Shown here: in pieces, positions 1 through 8,127 of the stretch
How positions within the stretch are numbered: the stretch's first letter is position 1
Layout: every line of letters begins with the position of its first letter
NCBI GenBank assembly: GCA_000403335.2
Contig: KE159628.1
Span: 490,241-554,240 of the forward strand
DNA from: Lachnospiraceae bacterium MD335
Lineage (GTDB): Bacteria; Bacillota; Clostridia; Lachnospirales; Lachnospiraceae
Length of the DNA: 64,000 nucleotides
Direction of reading: 5' to 3'
The notes under the pieces: model-generated
The model's database searches: none
What the model saw: the letters and a program-made list of their open reading frames with translations, nothing else
Told to the model about the DNA's origin: nothing
Made by a program: the position numbers and the translations under genes

Positions 1-106
1 AGTGTTCCCCTATCAACAATAAAATAGATTATACTATTTTATGCAGAGGAAATGAAAATTTTTATAACTTGCACAGAACAATATAAAAGCATAAGGAGAG
101 AATGGC

Positions 107-640
107 ATGGGAAACAAAATAATCATAGCCGAATCCGAGAGGTTGATTTTAAGAAGATACAAGAAAGAAGATATACAGGATTTATTTGAATATTTATCTG
201 ATAAAGAAGTGGTGAAATATGAACCATATAAACCGCTATCTTTTGATGAAGCAAAAGAAAATCTTAAATGGCGCATAAGTACAGATGAAATGATTGCTGT
301 CGAATTGAAAAAATCGCACAAAATGATTGGAAATGTATATATGGGAAAGCGTGACTTTGAAGCACTGGAAATAGGATATGTGTTTAATCGGAATTATTGG
401 GGAAATGGTTATGCTGTTGAGAGTTGCAAAGTTTTAATTCAACAGGCATTTTCAAATGGAGTACATAGGATATATGCAGAATGTGACCCCAATAATAAGA
501 ATTCATGGAAATTACTTGAAACGCTAGGATTTCAACGTGAAGCTCATTTTAGAAAAAATGTATATTTCTGGAGAGATGAAACTGAAAAAGCGATTTGGAA
601 AGATACATATGTATATGCCAAATTAAATGATAATACGTAA
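107..640 (+). CDS. GNAT acetyltransferase, RimJ/RimL type
   Basis: This 177-residue protein looks like a GNAT N-acetyltransferase of the RimJ/RimL (Acetyltransf_3) type, which moves an acetyl group from acetyl-CoA to an amine. It opens with the typical strand ESERLILRRYKKED. It has an acetyl-CoA-binding region near residues 85-110 (EIGYVFNRNYWGNGYAVES) and the family's C-terminal N-x-x-S-x-x-L-L-E-x-x-G-F signature (NKNSWKLLETLGF). The ATG is preceded by AAGGAG at 8-base spacing; a nearer out-of-frame ATG hits a stop at once. It stands alone upstream of the ICE remnants. The substrate cannot be told from sequence; such genes are often element cargo. Confidence 0.85.
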   Translation: MGNKIIIAESERLILRRYKKEDIQDLFEYLSDKEVVKYEPYKPLSFDEAKENLKWRISTDEMIAVELKKSHKMIGNVYMGKRDFEALEIGYVFNRNYWGNGYAVESCKVLIQQAFSNGVHRIYAECDPNNKNSWKLLETLGFQREAHFRKNVYFWRDETEKAIWKDTYVYAKLNDNT

Positions 641-803
641 ATAAATGCTCATATACAGTAAAGATGTGTAAACAGAAAACAAAAGATAGACCATCAGTAT
701 CACACTATATCAAACCAAAGACAAATGAGTGCATCATGGAAAGGATAATCAAGGAACAATGGCTTAAAATGTCCTTTGATTTATAAAAATGTAACCGTCA
801 ACC

Positions 804-1058
804 ATGCAATATCCCATGTGGGAGAAAGGGGGAATCATCGCGGAGCAGCAGAAACGCCTTCGTGCGCTGGAGGCTCAGCTTGCGGAGGAAGAAAATCTGG
901 AAATCGTCCGCATGGTGAAAGCCGTGAAGATGGACAACAAGGAACTGACCGCCTTCCTGAAAGCCTATGCCAGCGGTATGATCTCCCTGCCGGAAGGTAT
1001 GCTGCAGGAGGGCAACACCGAGAATGAGGAAACGGAGGGATACGAGGATGAAGCATAA
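804..1058 (+). pseudogene. DUF4315 ICE protein, N-terminus replaced
   Basis: The 84-residue frame carries the DUF4315 core: a short coiled coil (AEQQKRLRALEAQLAEEEN), then the conserved EIVRMVKAVKMDNKELTAFLKAY segment. DUF4315 proteins are small and of unknown function, coded in the conjugation operons of Firmicute ICEs just before a DUF4366 gene, which is the arrangement here. As I recall the family, about 20 more N-terminal residues precede this point, and the first residues here (MQYPMWEKGG) do not look native. I infer a deletion junction near 804-835. The 3' end overlaps the next start by 11 bases, as in intact operons. Confidence 0.6.
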
Positions 1059-1761
1059 CTTTATGACAAAAATGGTATCGGCTCTTTTGGCGGTGGTGCT
1101 CAGCACTGCCGCTTTTTCTGTCACCGCCTTTGCCAGCGGCGGCGAGGAAAGCACGGAGTCCGTGGCTGAACAGGAAACGGCCGGTGATGTCTCTGATCTG
1201 CTTTCCGCTCTGGCCGGCAGCCAGGTCACGGTATCCGTCACCGAGGACGGTATCCAGTTCAGTTCCGGCGAAAATGACTCCGGGCAGACCGGCACCGTCA
1301 CCACGGGCGGCGGCAATCTGAATGTCCGCACGGGTGCGGGAATGGACTACACCGCCTTCACCCAGCTTCCCAACGGAACGACCGTGAAGGTGATCGGCAC
1401 GGACGGCGACTGGCTGAAGGTCATCCTGCCAGAGAAAATCGGCTATGTCTATTCCGGCTACATGACGGTAAGTGACGGCGAGGCTGGTTCCGGGGAAGGT
1501 TCTTTCTCTCTGGACACGGAAACGCTGGAAAATCTGCTGGGGATGCTGGGCGGCGGTTTGAATGGCGGTGTCGCCTTGACTCCGGACGGGAACCTTTCGC
1601 TGATTGACGATATTGGCAGCCCGACCGCCAGCGGCAAGCAGTTTATTACAGTAGAAACGAAGAACGGCAGCCCTATGAGGAATGGTTCATCACGGACTAT
1701 GACTGCTATGTGGACGGTCTTTACAGCAAGCTGGGCGAATACGAAAGTCTGGACGAGCTGA
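1048..1761 (+). pseudogene. DUF4366 (CD1107-like) secreted ICE protein, C-terminus lost
   Basis: The start is ATG 1048, because GGAGG lies 9 bases upstream; an ATG at 1024 has no such site. A signal peptide (FMTKMVSALLAVVLSTAAFSVTAFA) is followed by an acidic spacer, a bacterial SH3 domain (NLNVRTGAGMDYTAF to IGYVYSGYMTV) and the beginning of DUF4366 (GSPTASGKQFITVETKNG). Family members continue with a hydrophobic strand and a transmembrane anchor. Here the frame instead runs into about 27 unrelated residues that are the ArdA gene read out of frame. The protein is therefore truncated by a deletion near 1660-1672. Intact members are surface or secreted accessory proteins of conjugative elements. 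Confidence 0.6.
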
Positions 1762-3323
1762 ATTATTTGGCGTCGAAACTGGATGAAATGAGCGAAAGCG
1801 AATACGCACAGTTTCAGGCCGGTATGGAAATGGGCGATCATTGCGGCAGCCTGCAGGAGATCATCAACCTCACCGAGAATCTGGATTGCTATGAGGTTTA
1901 CTCCGATATCCATGACTATGACGATCTGGGCCGCTATTACATCGAAGAACTGGACGTTATGCAGGTGCCAGAGCATTTGCAGAATTACATCGACTATGAG
2001 GCCTACGGCCGGGACGTTGCGTTGGAGGAAAACGGCACCTTCACGGATCAGGGCTATGTGCGTGATACGGGTGACAGTTTCCATGAGTATTACGACGGTG
2101 AGCGCGGCAGTATCCCCGACGAGTACCGGGTGATGACCTTCCAGGACGATCTTCCCGAAGAAGAAAAATCCGAGTGGGCTATGGATATCGCCTTTGACAT
2201 GGACGAGTTTTTCCGTCAGAACGATCCTCAGTACGCAGCGGAGCACCCGGAGGCGCACGCCGCAAAGGAAGAAATTTACGAAAGCCTGATGGCCGGACGC
2301 ATTTCCGCTTTGGATGAAAAGCTGGCGGCGCTGGGACAGACGCAGGAAGACTATCTTCCTTCGGAGATTGAAAAATTCAAGGATGCCACGGGCTATGAGG
2401 AATTTCTTGATTTTGATCCGGCGGAGGTCAAGGCCGCTTTGGATGACCCGGAGAAGTCCCATGCGGATGAAATGCTGTCCGCCGCGGAGAGGGCTGCCTC
2501 GGAAAAGATGACTGTGCTTGTAGTGGAACCTATGAAGGAACCCTATGTGAAGGAGATCGGCCCCGACCTTCATTCCCTGCAGGCAGAGGTTGGCGGTGAT
2601 ATTGGGGCAACCTATCCCTATTCTGACCCGGTGGCGCTGGTTTGCAATGATGAAGGAAAGCTCATAGGGCTTGATCTGAACCGTGGGCTGCGGGATGAAA
2701 ATGGAGAAATTTATGATATCGTAGCAGGGACTTTCCTGGTGGTTGGACTTGGTGAGGAAGATTTTGCGTCCCTGTCCCCGGAACTGATCCAGAAATACAC
2801 GGAACAGTTCAAAACGCCGGAACGATTTATGCAGATCAATGGCAATATCGTTGTTCTCCCTGTCCCGGCAGAGAAGCAAGACCTCGCTTATCTGCCAGAC
2901 CGTTTTGAAACTGGCGAACGTGTGCAGACACCGAGGGGCAGCTTTCAGGTGACGGCTATGAGCCGGGAGCAGATGGAGGCAGCCGGTTATGGCATCCACC
3001 ATATTTCCGATGATGGAAAGTACCTTATCATGGGAAACGGCACACGGGCCTTTGCCGTGGCAGCGGAGCAGCCGGAAAAGGACAATCCTCTCCGCACCGC
3101 TGAAATGACGCTGGAGGATGACTACGGCATGATCGACGGCGTTATCAACAACGGCAGACGCGGCGAAGAATTGGAAAAAGCCCAGGAGTACGCAGAACGG
3201 ACAACGCCGGAGAAGCCTTCCATCCGTGAGCGGTTGGAGGATGCCAAACGGGAATGTGCTGAGCATAAGCCCCCGGAGGGCAAGAAGTCCGGCCGTGATG
3301 TGCCGGAGCAGGACTGCCTATGA
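1668..3323 (+). pseudogene. ArdA antirestriction / DUF3846 / DUF4316 protein, 5'-truncated
   Basis: The open frame from the deletion junction encodes an ArdA-like domain first (EEWFITDYDCYVDGLY, then LGEYESLDELNYLASKL and PEHLQNYIDYEAYGRD), a DNA mimic that blocks type I restriction enzymes. A charged linker follows, then DUF3846 (VLVVEPMKEPYVKEI to IYDIVAGTFLVVG) and a C-terminal DUF4316-like region (NPLRTAEMTLEDDYGMIDG). About 45 residues of the ArdA N-terminus, including the start, seem to be missing. The first in-frame start codon left is GTG 1710, which would give 537 residues without the first ArdA strands. The rest shows no stop or frameshift, so the deletion is probably recent. High GC (over 50%) contrasts with the host core. 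Confidence 0.65.
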
Positions 3324-3517
3324 GCCGAAGCAAGAAGTGGCGGCTGGAATGGGCGTTCTTCCTGGGTGAGAACGGCAGGCGGCAGTATAACCATATCTGC
3401 AAAAAATGTGTTCACGGCTGCAAGCAGAGTTTCCGGGCGTGTCTGGTCGCTTGTCCGCATTACAGTTCCAAACGATCTAAAATCTGTGAGGATAAGGGTA
3501 GAAAAACCGCAGAATAA
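3320..3517 (+). CDS. Small Cys-rich ICE protein of unknown function
   Basis: A 65-residue basic protein starts in an ATGA overlap with the preceding gene, a sign of translational coupling. It has a run of cysteines, H-x-C-x-x-C-x-H-G-C (residues 27-35), then C at 41 and C at 46, which could bind zinc. Similar small proteins beginning with a KKWRLEWAFFL-like stretch occur at this place in Lachnospiraceae and Ruminococcaceae ICEs, from memory. No function is known. A strong terminator follows about 110 bases downstream. Confidence 0.65.
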   Translation: MSRSKKWRLEWAFFLGENGRRQYNHICKKCVHGCKQSFRACLVACPHYSSKRSKICEDKGRKTAE

Positions 3518-3628
3518 TTCCCTGTATCCGTACTTTCAAAGAGAGCCTTTATGATTTCTCATGTGTCGGTCTGCTTGCTGGCACATAGAGAAAATGGCTC
3601 GATTCCAAACACTTTCTGATACACAAAA

Positions 3629-3680
3629 CGGGAGTACAGCTTTTCGGTTCATCCGATTGGCTGTACTCCCGCTTTTTCTT
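3629..3680 (+). terminator. Rho-independent terminator of the ICE cargo operon
   Basis: The 12-base perfect stem CGGGAGTACAGC / GCTGTACTCCCG (3629-3640 with 3660-3671) is followed by CTTTTTCTTTTT on the plus strand. It ends the DUF4315-to-3517 operon. Confidence 0.9.
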
Positions 3681-3972
3681 TTTGCTATCATCAAATTACT
3701 TTAACACGGTTCTGTTGTTTGAACAGGGGTACAAATTGTACCTCCGTTGAAAAGGAATTTCCATAGTATTTTCTCATTAGGATTGGATAGGAAAGGATGG
3801 ATAGCCGCCGCAGTAGGCGTTGTGGGAATGTGCGTAAACTGTCAGAATTGCGAGGCTGTGGGAAAGCTGTTTGCAGGCCTGTGGGAAAAGGCTTGTCTTT
3901 TTCCATCAGGTTGTGAATGGTTTTTCCATCGGCACGAGCGGCAGTTTTCCATATTTCCATGACGCAAGAAAA
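3681..3972. other. Noncoding gap between convergent ICE operons
   Basis: No frame here has a ribosome site or recognisable product. The octamer TGTGGGAA occurs three times (about 3821, 3857 and 3880) in loosely repeated context, downstream of the DUF6050 gene. It may be the deletion scar of the lost conjugation genes. Confidence 0.4.
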
Positions 3973-4305
3973 TCATCCAACGATCAGCCGGTACACCGTC
4001 AGCGGCACATACCACACCGCCACGATCAACCGCCATGCCAGAATGAAACCACCGATCACACCACCGATAATGAAGTTCAATGCAAACAGGGCGATCCCTC
4101 CACCCAGGGAGCCGCCGCCCGGCACGATCCAGAGGCACATCCGATGGAGGCCAAACGGCAGCCCGCAGAGTATCCAGAGCCATACATAGTCAAGCTCTCC
4201 GTTCTTCATGCAGGCGGATTTGAAGATACAATACAGAATCAGTGCCACGGTCACGGGCAGTACACTTTTGAAGAATAATGCTTTGATTGCTTCGCTTCTT
4301 GTCAT
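3973..4305 (-). CDS. DUF6050 family membrane protein
   Basis: A 110-residue membrane protein with about three hydrophobic segments: SVLPVTVALILYCIF near the N-terminus, YVWLWILCGLPFGLHRM in the middle, and a Gly-rich ALFALNFIIGGVIGGFILAWRL segment near the C-terminus. This matches the DUF6050 pattern found in ICEs; its role is unknown, possibly linked to the mating machinery. ATG 4305 was chosen over an ATG 27 bases upstream because AAGGAGG sits 6-8 bases before it. It lies downstream of the relaxase on the same strand. Confidence 0.75.
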   Translation of the reverse strand: MTRSEAIKALFFKSVLPVTVALILYCIFKSACMKNGELDYVWLWILCGLPFGLHRMCLWIVPGGGSLGGGIALFALNFIIGGVIGGFILAWRLIVAVWYVPLTVYRLIVG

Positions 4306-4376
4306 CGGTAAAACCTCCTTCCGCAGTTCCATTATACAGGATGCCGGGAGCTGCGCCCAGCGTCTTTCAAAGAAAT

Positions 4377-5720
4377 TTATTCAAGTTCATGCCGCCGCTG
4401 TTGTTCCTGTTCCATTGGAACGGCCAGCAGTGCATCCACATTTTGCTTGACGGTCTCGTATTTCTGGGCTTCGGTTCTTGCGGTTTTGTACTCCGCAAGA
4501 AGGCGTTCCTTTTCTGCGCTGAGATTGGCAAGCTCCGTTTTCATGCTTTCTGTTGTCGGCAGCGGTACAGCCCCCAGCCGTTTCAATTCTCTGGCGGCCG
4601 CTTCAAAAAGGATGATCTCGCTCTCATGCCCCCGCAGAAACTTTTCTTTATCATTCGATTTGCGGTATCTGTCATAAAGAGGCTTTAGCTGTCGGTAAGT
4701 GCCGGCGTGCTTCATCACAATGGCAAGTTCGGCACTTCTGCTTTCTATCCGCTTGATTTCTGCATGAGCGGTATCCCTGCGTGCGGATACTGCGTTCAAT
4801 TTGCTTTCCAGTTCTCCATAACTGCTTATACCGTGTTCCGTCAGGAAATTCATGGTCTTGGCGGCCTGTTTCAGATTGTTCAGCTTCGCCCAATGGGTGA
4901 AGCCTGCGTTCTGCTGTGCCTTGATGTTATTCTGGATATCAATGAGCAGACTGATCTTTCCGTCCTGCCGTTTCGGTTGGCGGGAAGGTCTGGATCGTCC
5001 GGCGATCCGGGCGGCAAGGGCTTCTTCGGTGTAGTCAACCCCCAGCGTTTTCAGACGGGTGAACCGTTCCTGATCCGGTGCTCTGGCAGAGATATACTTG
5101 CCGCGCTTGATCTCATAACCTTCTCTCTGCAGGCGGCGAAGCAGTTCTTCCAGGTTGGAACAGGCTGGCAGAAGTCGGTCAATGGCAGCTTTCAGCTTTG
5201 CCTTATAGCTGGTGCCGTTCTGCGTGGCCTGATGTTCAATATAGCTCTTGCCCTTGTCCTGCCCAGGAATAATGACAGACAGACCGTGTTCCTTGCAAAG
5301 CCGGTCCGAAGTGCGGCGGATATAGTGATAACTCCGCTTGTTGGAATGATAATGCTTGTGATCCGCAAAGCTGACCGCATTGAAAATCAGGTGGTTATGA
5401 ACATGATCTTTGTCTATGTGGGTGGTAAGGACAAACTCATACTTGCCGCCCAGGATTTCTTTTGCAAGCTCCATGCCGATCTCATGGGCCTGTTCCGGCG
5501 TGACCTCTCCAGGCTGAAAGGCTTGGATCAGGTGACGGCCCAGGTTCGTTCCCTTGTCGATGGCATGGCGGCGGGTCCAGGCAAATTCGATATCCGCAGT
5601 TTCGGCGGCACAGCCATAGGAAGAAACAAGCAGCTTTCCGTCCGTCTTTTCCGGGTTGCAGATATAGTCAATGGCTGCTTTCAGCGTTGATTTGATAGGA
5701 TGTGTCTTTGTAACTGCCAT
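4377..5720 (-). CDS. mobA: MobA-type relaxase (MOBP, VirD2-like)
   Basis: A 447-residue relaxase/mobilization nuclease that nicks oriT and stays bound to the 5' end during conjugal transfer. The N-terminal domain shows the candidate catalytic Tyr19 in AAIDYICNPEKT and the metal-binding His cluster H101, H106, H108, H110 (HIDKDHVHNH). Residues about 250-447 are a long, charged, probably coiled-coil tail. The start lies inside mobC (40-base overlap), so the two are translationally coupled, as is usual for MobC/MobA pairs. With the transfer genes lost, the element would need a helper for transfer. Nothing in the catalytic part looks broken. Confidence 0.9.
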   Translation of the reverse strand: MAVTKTHPIKSTLKAAIDYICNPEKTDGKLLVSSYGCAAETADIEFAWTRRHAIDKGTNLGRHLIQAFQPGEVTPEQAHEIGMELAKEILGGKYEFVLTTHIDKDHVHNHLIFNAVSFADHKHYHSNKRSYHYIRRTSDRLCKEHGLSVIIPGQDKGKSYIEHQATQNGTSYKAKLKAAIDRLLPACSNLEELLRRLQREGYEIKRGKYISARAPDQERFTRLKTLGVDYTEEALAARIAGRSRPSRQPKRQDGKISLLIDIQNNIKAQQNAGFTHWAKLNNLKQAAKTMNFLTEHGISSYGELESKLNAVSARRDTAHAEIKRIESRSAELAIVMKHAGTYRQLKPLYDRYRKSNDKEKFLRGHESEIILFEAAARELKRLGAVPLPTTESMKTELANLSAEKERLLAEYKTARTEAQKYETVKQNVDALLAVPMEQEQQRRHELE

Positions 5721-6010
5721 ATCTCGTCCAGCCTTTCCCGTATCTCGTCCATGTCGGCCTGATACGCAGGACCTCCGGCGTTGATCCGCTTGGCGATCTG
5801 GTTGATGTTCCGGCCGATGGCAGAAAGCTCTTTGGTAAATGCCTTGATATCTGCGGTGTCCGTATAGATGATATATCCGTCAATCGCCATCTTTCGGAGG
5901 TAGGCACCATATCTGCGTGTGGGGAGCTGGCTCATTTTCTCGTCTATGAGCCGTTTTTCATCCTCCGTAACATAGAATTTCATTTGGATATTCCGTTTTC
6001 GATTTGCCAT
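5681..6010 (-). CDS. mobC: MobC relaxosome accessory protein
   Basis: A 109-residue protein of the MobC family, which binds near oriT and helps the relaxase open the DNA. The N-terminal part (RKRNIQMKFYVTEDEKRLI) is ribbon-helix-helix-like. The C-terminal segment (LSAIGRNINQIAKRINAGG) is the usual MobC signature. The start is ATG 6010, behind GGAGGCGGCGC; a longer upstream extension has no ribosome site and crosses the likely oriT. It overlaps mobA by 40 bases. Confidence 0.88.
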   Translation of the reverse strand: MANRKRNIQMKFYVTEDEKRLIDEKMSQLPTRRYGAYLRKMAIDGYIIYTDTADIKAFTKELSAIGRNINQIAKRINAGGPAYQADMDEIRERLDEIWQLQRHILSNQR

Positions 6011-6019
6011 GCGCCGCCT

Positions 6020-6130
6020 CCGTTCTTTATAAGGGTTTGGGACTATCCCAACAAGCAATTTTGAATTTTCGGGCAAGGGACCTAAAAATCTCAAAATCCG
6101 CAAGCGGGTACTCGCTTGCTGTGCTTGCTA
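6020..6130. other. Putative oriT upstream of mobC
   Basis: Just ahead of mobC lie two clean inverted repeats: TTGGGA-CTA-TCCCAA (6037-6051) and GCAAGCG / CGCTTGC (6100-6106 with 6113-6119), the latter followed by CTGTGCTTGC. An inverted repeat followed by a nick region beside mobC is the usual layout for mobilizable elements. The nick site itself is not identified. Confidence 0.5.
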
Positions 6131-6204
6131 CCGTATCTTATCCCTACTTATAAAGCGTTTCGGAAACCTCAAAATGCCCGCAAAATAAGAAAAACAGAGG
6201 ATGT

Positions 6205-6573
6205 TCAGACACCCTCCGTTTCTTCATTCGGCTTTTCAATTTTTAAGGCCCCGTCAATGGCACCTTCGATAATCGGCAGGTATTCTTCAGGGCAAAGCTT
6301 CAGCTTGTGGCTGACCCGCTGCCGCTGATCGCTTTCTTCCCGCATGATCTCCGGGTTAAAATACCGTTCCACGGGAAGTCCGCAGACCTTAATCAACTGG
6401 ATCATCACGGGCAGGCTCGGAATCGCACCTTGATTCTCAATGTTGGCAAGATACCGCCATTCAATCCCAACCATTTCTGCCAATGTTTTTCGTGCCAGAC
6501 GCCTTGCCTCTCGTGCGGCTTTGACATCTGCACCGAAGGTTTCAAAACCGGGACAATCTTCAACCTTTGCCAT
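6205..6573 (-). CDS. XRE-family helix-turn-helix regulator
   Basis: This 122-residue protein has a Cro/C1-type helix-turn-helix at about residues 14-70 (AREARRLARKTLAEMVGIEWRYLANIENQGAIPSL), followed by a short helical C-terminal part. GGGTGA precedes the ATG at 6 bases. It faces away from the sigma-ABC cassette across a 235-base divergent region and lies upstream of mobC on the same strand. It is therefore a candidate regulator of mobilization or of the cassette; the target is inferred, not shown. Confidence 0.8.
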   Translation of the reverse strand: MAKVEDCPGFETFGADVKAAREARRLARKTLAEMVGIEWRYLANIENQGAIPSLPVMIQLIKVCGLPVERYFNPEIMREESDQRQRVSHKLKLCPEEYLPIIEGAIDGALKIEKPNEETEGV

Positions 6574-6808
6574 ATAGCATCACCCTATTACATTGTATAA
6601 TTCATACTTTGCCCGTGGAATGTTGCTATATGCAGGTTGATTGAAGTTTATAATTCATATATTACATCTTATATTTTTCAAGAACAGGAATTACAATAGA
6701 AGGGAAATGAAAAAAGTAAAAGAAAAATTTCTAAAGTTAAATCCTTTTGGGTTACTCAGTTGTATATTAAGTGTAAGGCGTTTTACACATGGAAGGCGGT
6801 GACACGGT
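6574..6808. promoter_or_regulatory. Divergent promoter region, XRE gene / sigma-ABC cassette
   Basis: AT-rich stretch between divergent genes. The 11-mer TATAATTCATA occurs twice (6596-6606 and 6649-6659). Each contains a consensus -10 box on the plus strand and could also be an operator. A strong ribosome site (GGAAGGCGGTGA) lies at 6791-6802. Confidence 0.4.
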
Positions 6809-7357
6809 ATCGAAGATTTCATACTAATTAAAAAAATCCAGTCGGGTGACACAGATGCATTTGAGATAATTGTCCGAAAATATTATCAGTCAATTTATCT
6901 ATTTTGTTGTCGGCGATTGAACGGCGATCCAGATACCGCCGCAGATATTACACAAGATGTTTTCTTGAAATTGTTGGAGAATATTCAATCAGTACGAAAG
7001 ATCGGGAAATTTCAAAACTACCTGCTAACGATTGCTGTTAATACCTGTAACAATTATACTAAGAAAGCAAAACCCCTGTATATGGATTTAGAAACTCTTG
7101 AAGATATAGAAGATACTGATAATGCCTTTGAAAAAATTGAGCTTAACGAACTTAAAGCGCAAATTCAATATGCAATCAACACATTACCGGACTATCAAAA
7201 AGAGGTCATCATTTTACGATTTTATTATGATTTGAAAATCCGAGAGATTGCAACCATTACAAAAGCTAGTGTTTCTACTGTAAAATCTAGGCTCCAACAG
7301 GGGATTAAAAAACTGGAACGATATTTGGCTGATTTTAGAGGAGGCGATAATGTATGA
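6809..7357 (+). CDS. Sigma-70 family (ECF-like) sigma factor, apparent AUC start
   Basis: The product would be 182 residues. Region 2 (DAFEIIVRKYYQSIYLFCCRRL) is followed by ITQDVFLKLLENI, and region 4 (LPDYQKEVIILRFYYDLKIREIA, ASVSTVKSRLQQGIKKL) ends the protein. Homology clearly starts at codon 6809 (IEDFILIKKIQSGD). In that frame there is no ATG, GTG or TTG before TTG 6917, which would cut region 2 in half. GGAAGGCGGTGA ends 6 bases before ATC 6809, so I propose initiation at AUC; a mutated start is the alternative. It overlaps the next gene by ATGA. It probably controls this cassette in response to a stress or drug. Confidence 0.75.
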   Translation: MEDFILIKKIQSGDTDAFEIIVRKYYQSIYLFCCRRLNGDPDTAADITQDVFLKLLENIQSVRKIGKFQNYLLTIAVNTCNNYTKKAKPLYMDLETLEDIEDTDNAFEKIELNELKAQIQYAINTLPDYQKEVIILRFYYDLKIREIATITKASVSTVKSRLQQGIKKLERYLADFRGGDNV

Positions 7358-8127
7358 CCCAAAAACAAAATGGTGTATTAGAATGGTTGCAGAGTTGTGA
7401 AACGCCTGCTCCATCTGAACCTAAAATTAAAGCAGTAATCGTAGCTGGAAAAAGTTACATGAATAGTTCTGAATTCAATAAAAATTCAATGCGAGATATT
7501 ATATTGAACCAACTTCAATTTCTGCCGCTTTCTTTCTGGATTGTTCAAATAATACTCACTATATGTGCAGTATTATTAGCATGTATCCTGGGCCAATGGA
7601 GGGTTCCATTTTATTATCCATTGACAATCCTTGCAGTTATGGTTCCATTCCTTGCGTTATTAGGTGCAATAGAAATATCTAAAAGCAACATCTATGGTAT
7701 GTGGGAAATTGAACAGTCTAGTAGAACAACGCTGGTAAAAATTGTAGCAGGTCGTATGCTGATTATTGGAGTAATCAACCTTTTCCTAATAACAGTCATT
7801 TTAATTTCAATGGCATATATTTACCAGAAATCAATGATTGAAATGGTGTTGTATGGTTTGATTCCATTTAATATTTCTTGCACTTGTTATCTTTTTATAT
7901 GTGCGAAAAGCAGGACAAACGATAGCTTGTATCATTTAATCGCTTGTATGATTTTTCTTTCTGGAACATTTTCTCTTGTACTCCATCAGCGATTTATATT
8001 TGAAGCGTCTATGTTCTGGGGATGGATTGGATTTTATGTGTTATCTATTATCCTATTAGGGAAAACACTTCAACTGTACTTGAAAAAAGAAAAAATGATT
8101 GGAGAATTGATATGGAACTTACAATAA
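7354..8127 (+). CDS. Multi-spanning membrane protein, possible anti-sigma partner
   Basis: A 257-residue protein with a soluble N-terminal stretch of about 60 residues and roughly six hydrophobic segments (from LPLSFWIVQIILTICAVLL to FYVLSIILLG). It starts in an ATGA overlap with the sigma-factor gene and overlaps the ATPase start by 16 bases, so the four genes form one operon. Position and topology suggest an anti-sigma factor or an ABC accessory permease. I do not recognise a named family. AT-rich like its neighbours, unlike the flanking GC-rich ICE backbone. Confidence 0.7.
   Translation: MTQKQNGVLEWLQSCETPAPSEPKIKAVIVAGKSYMNSSEFNKNSMRDIILNQLQFLPLSFWIVQIILTICAVLLACILGQWRVPFYYPLTILAVMVPFLALLGAIEISKSNIYGMWEIEQSSRTTLVKIVAGRMLIIGVINLFLITVILISMAYIYQKSMIEMVLYGLIPFNISCTCYLFICAKSRTNDSLYHLIACMIFLSGTFSLVLHQRFIFEASMFWGWIGFYVLSIILLGKTLQLYLKKEKMIGELIWNLQ

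Noticed and set aside
1458-3266. A 602-residue open frame on the minus strand
   Set aside because: It runs opposite to the ArdA-DUF3846-DUF4316 frame, which has recognisable domains. The long reading frame is a by-product of the GC-rich codon use there.
3691-3960. Open frames of 70-90 residues on both strands
   Set aside because: No ribosome sites, unlikely amino-acid composition, and mutual overlap.
4707-5690. A 327-residue open frame on the plus strand
   Set aside because: It lies wholly opposite mobA, whose catalytic motifs are clear.
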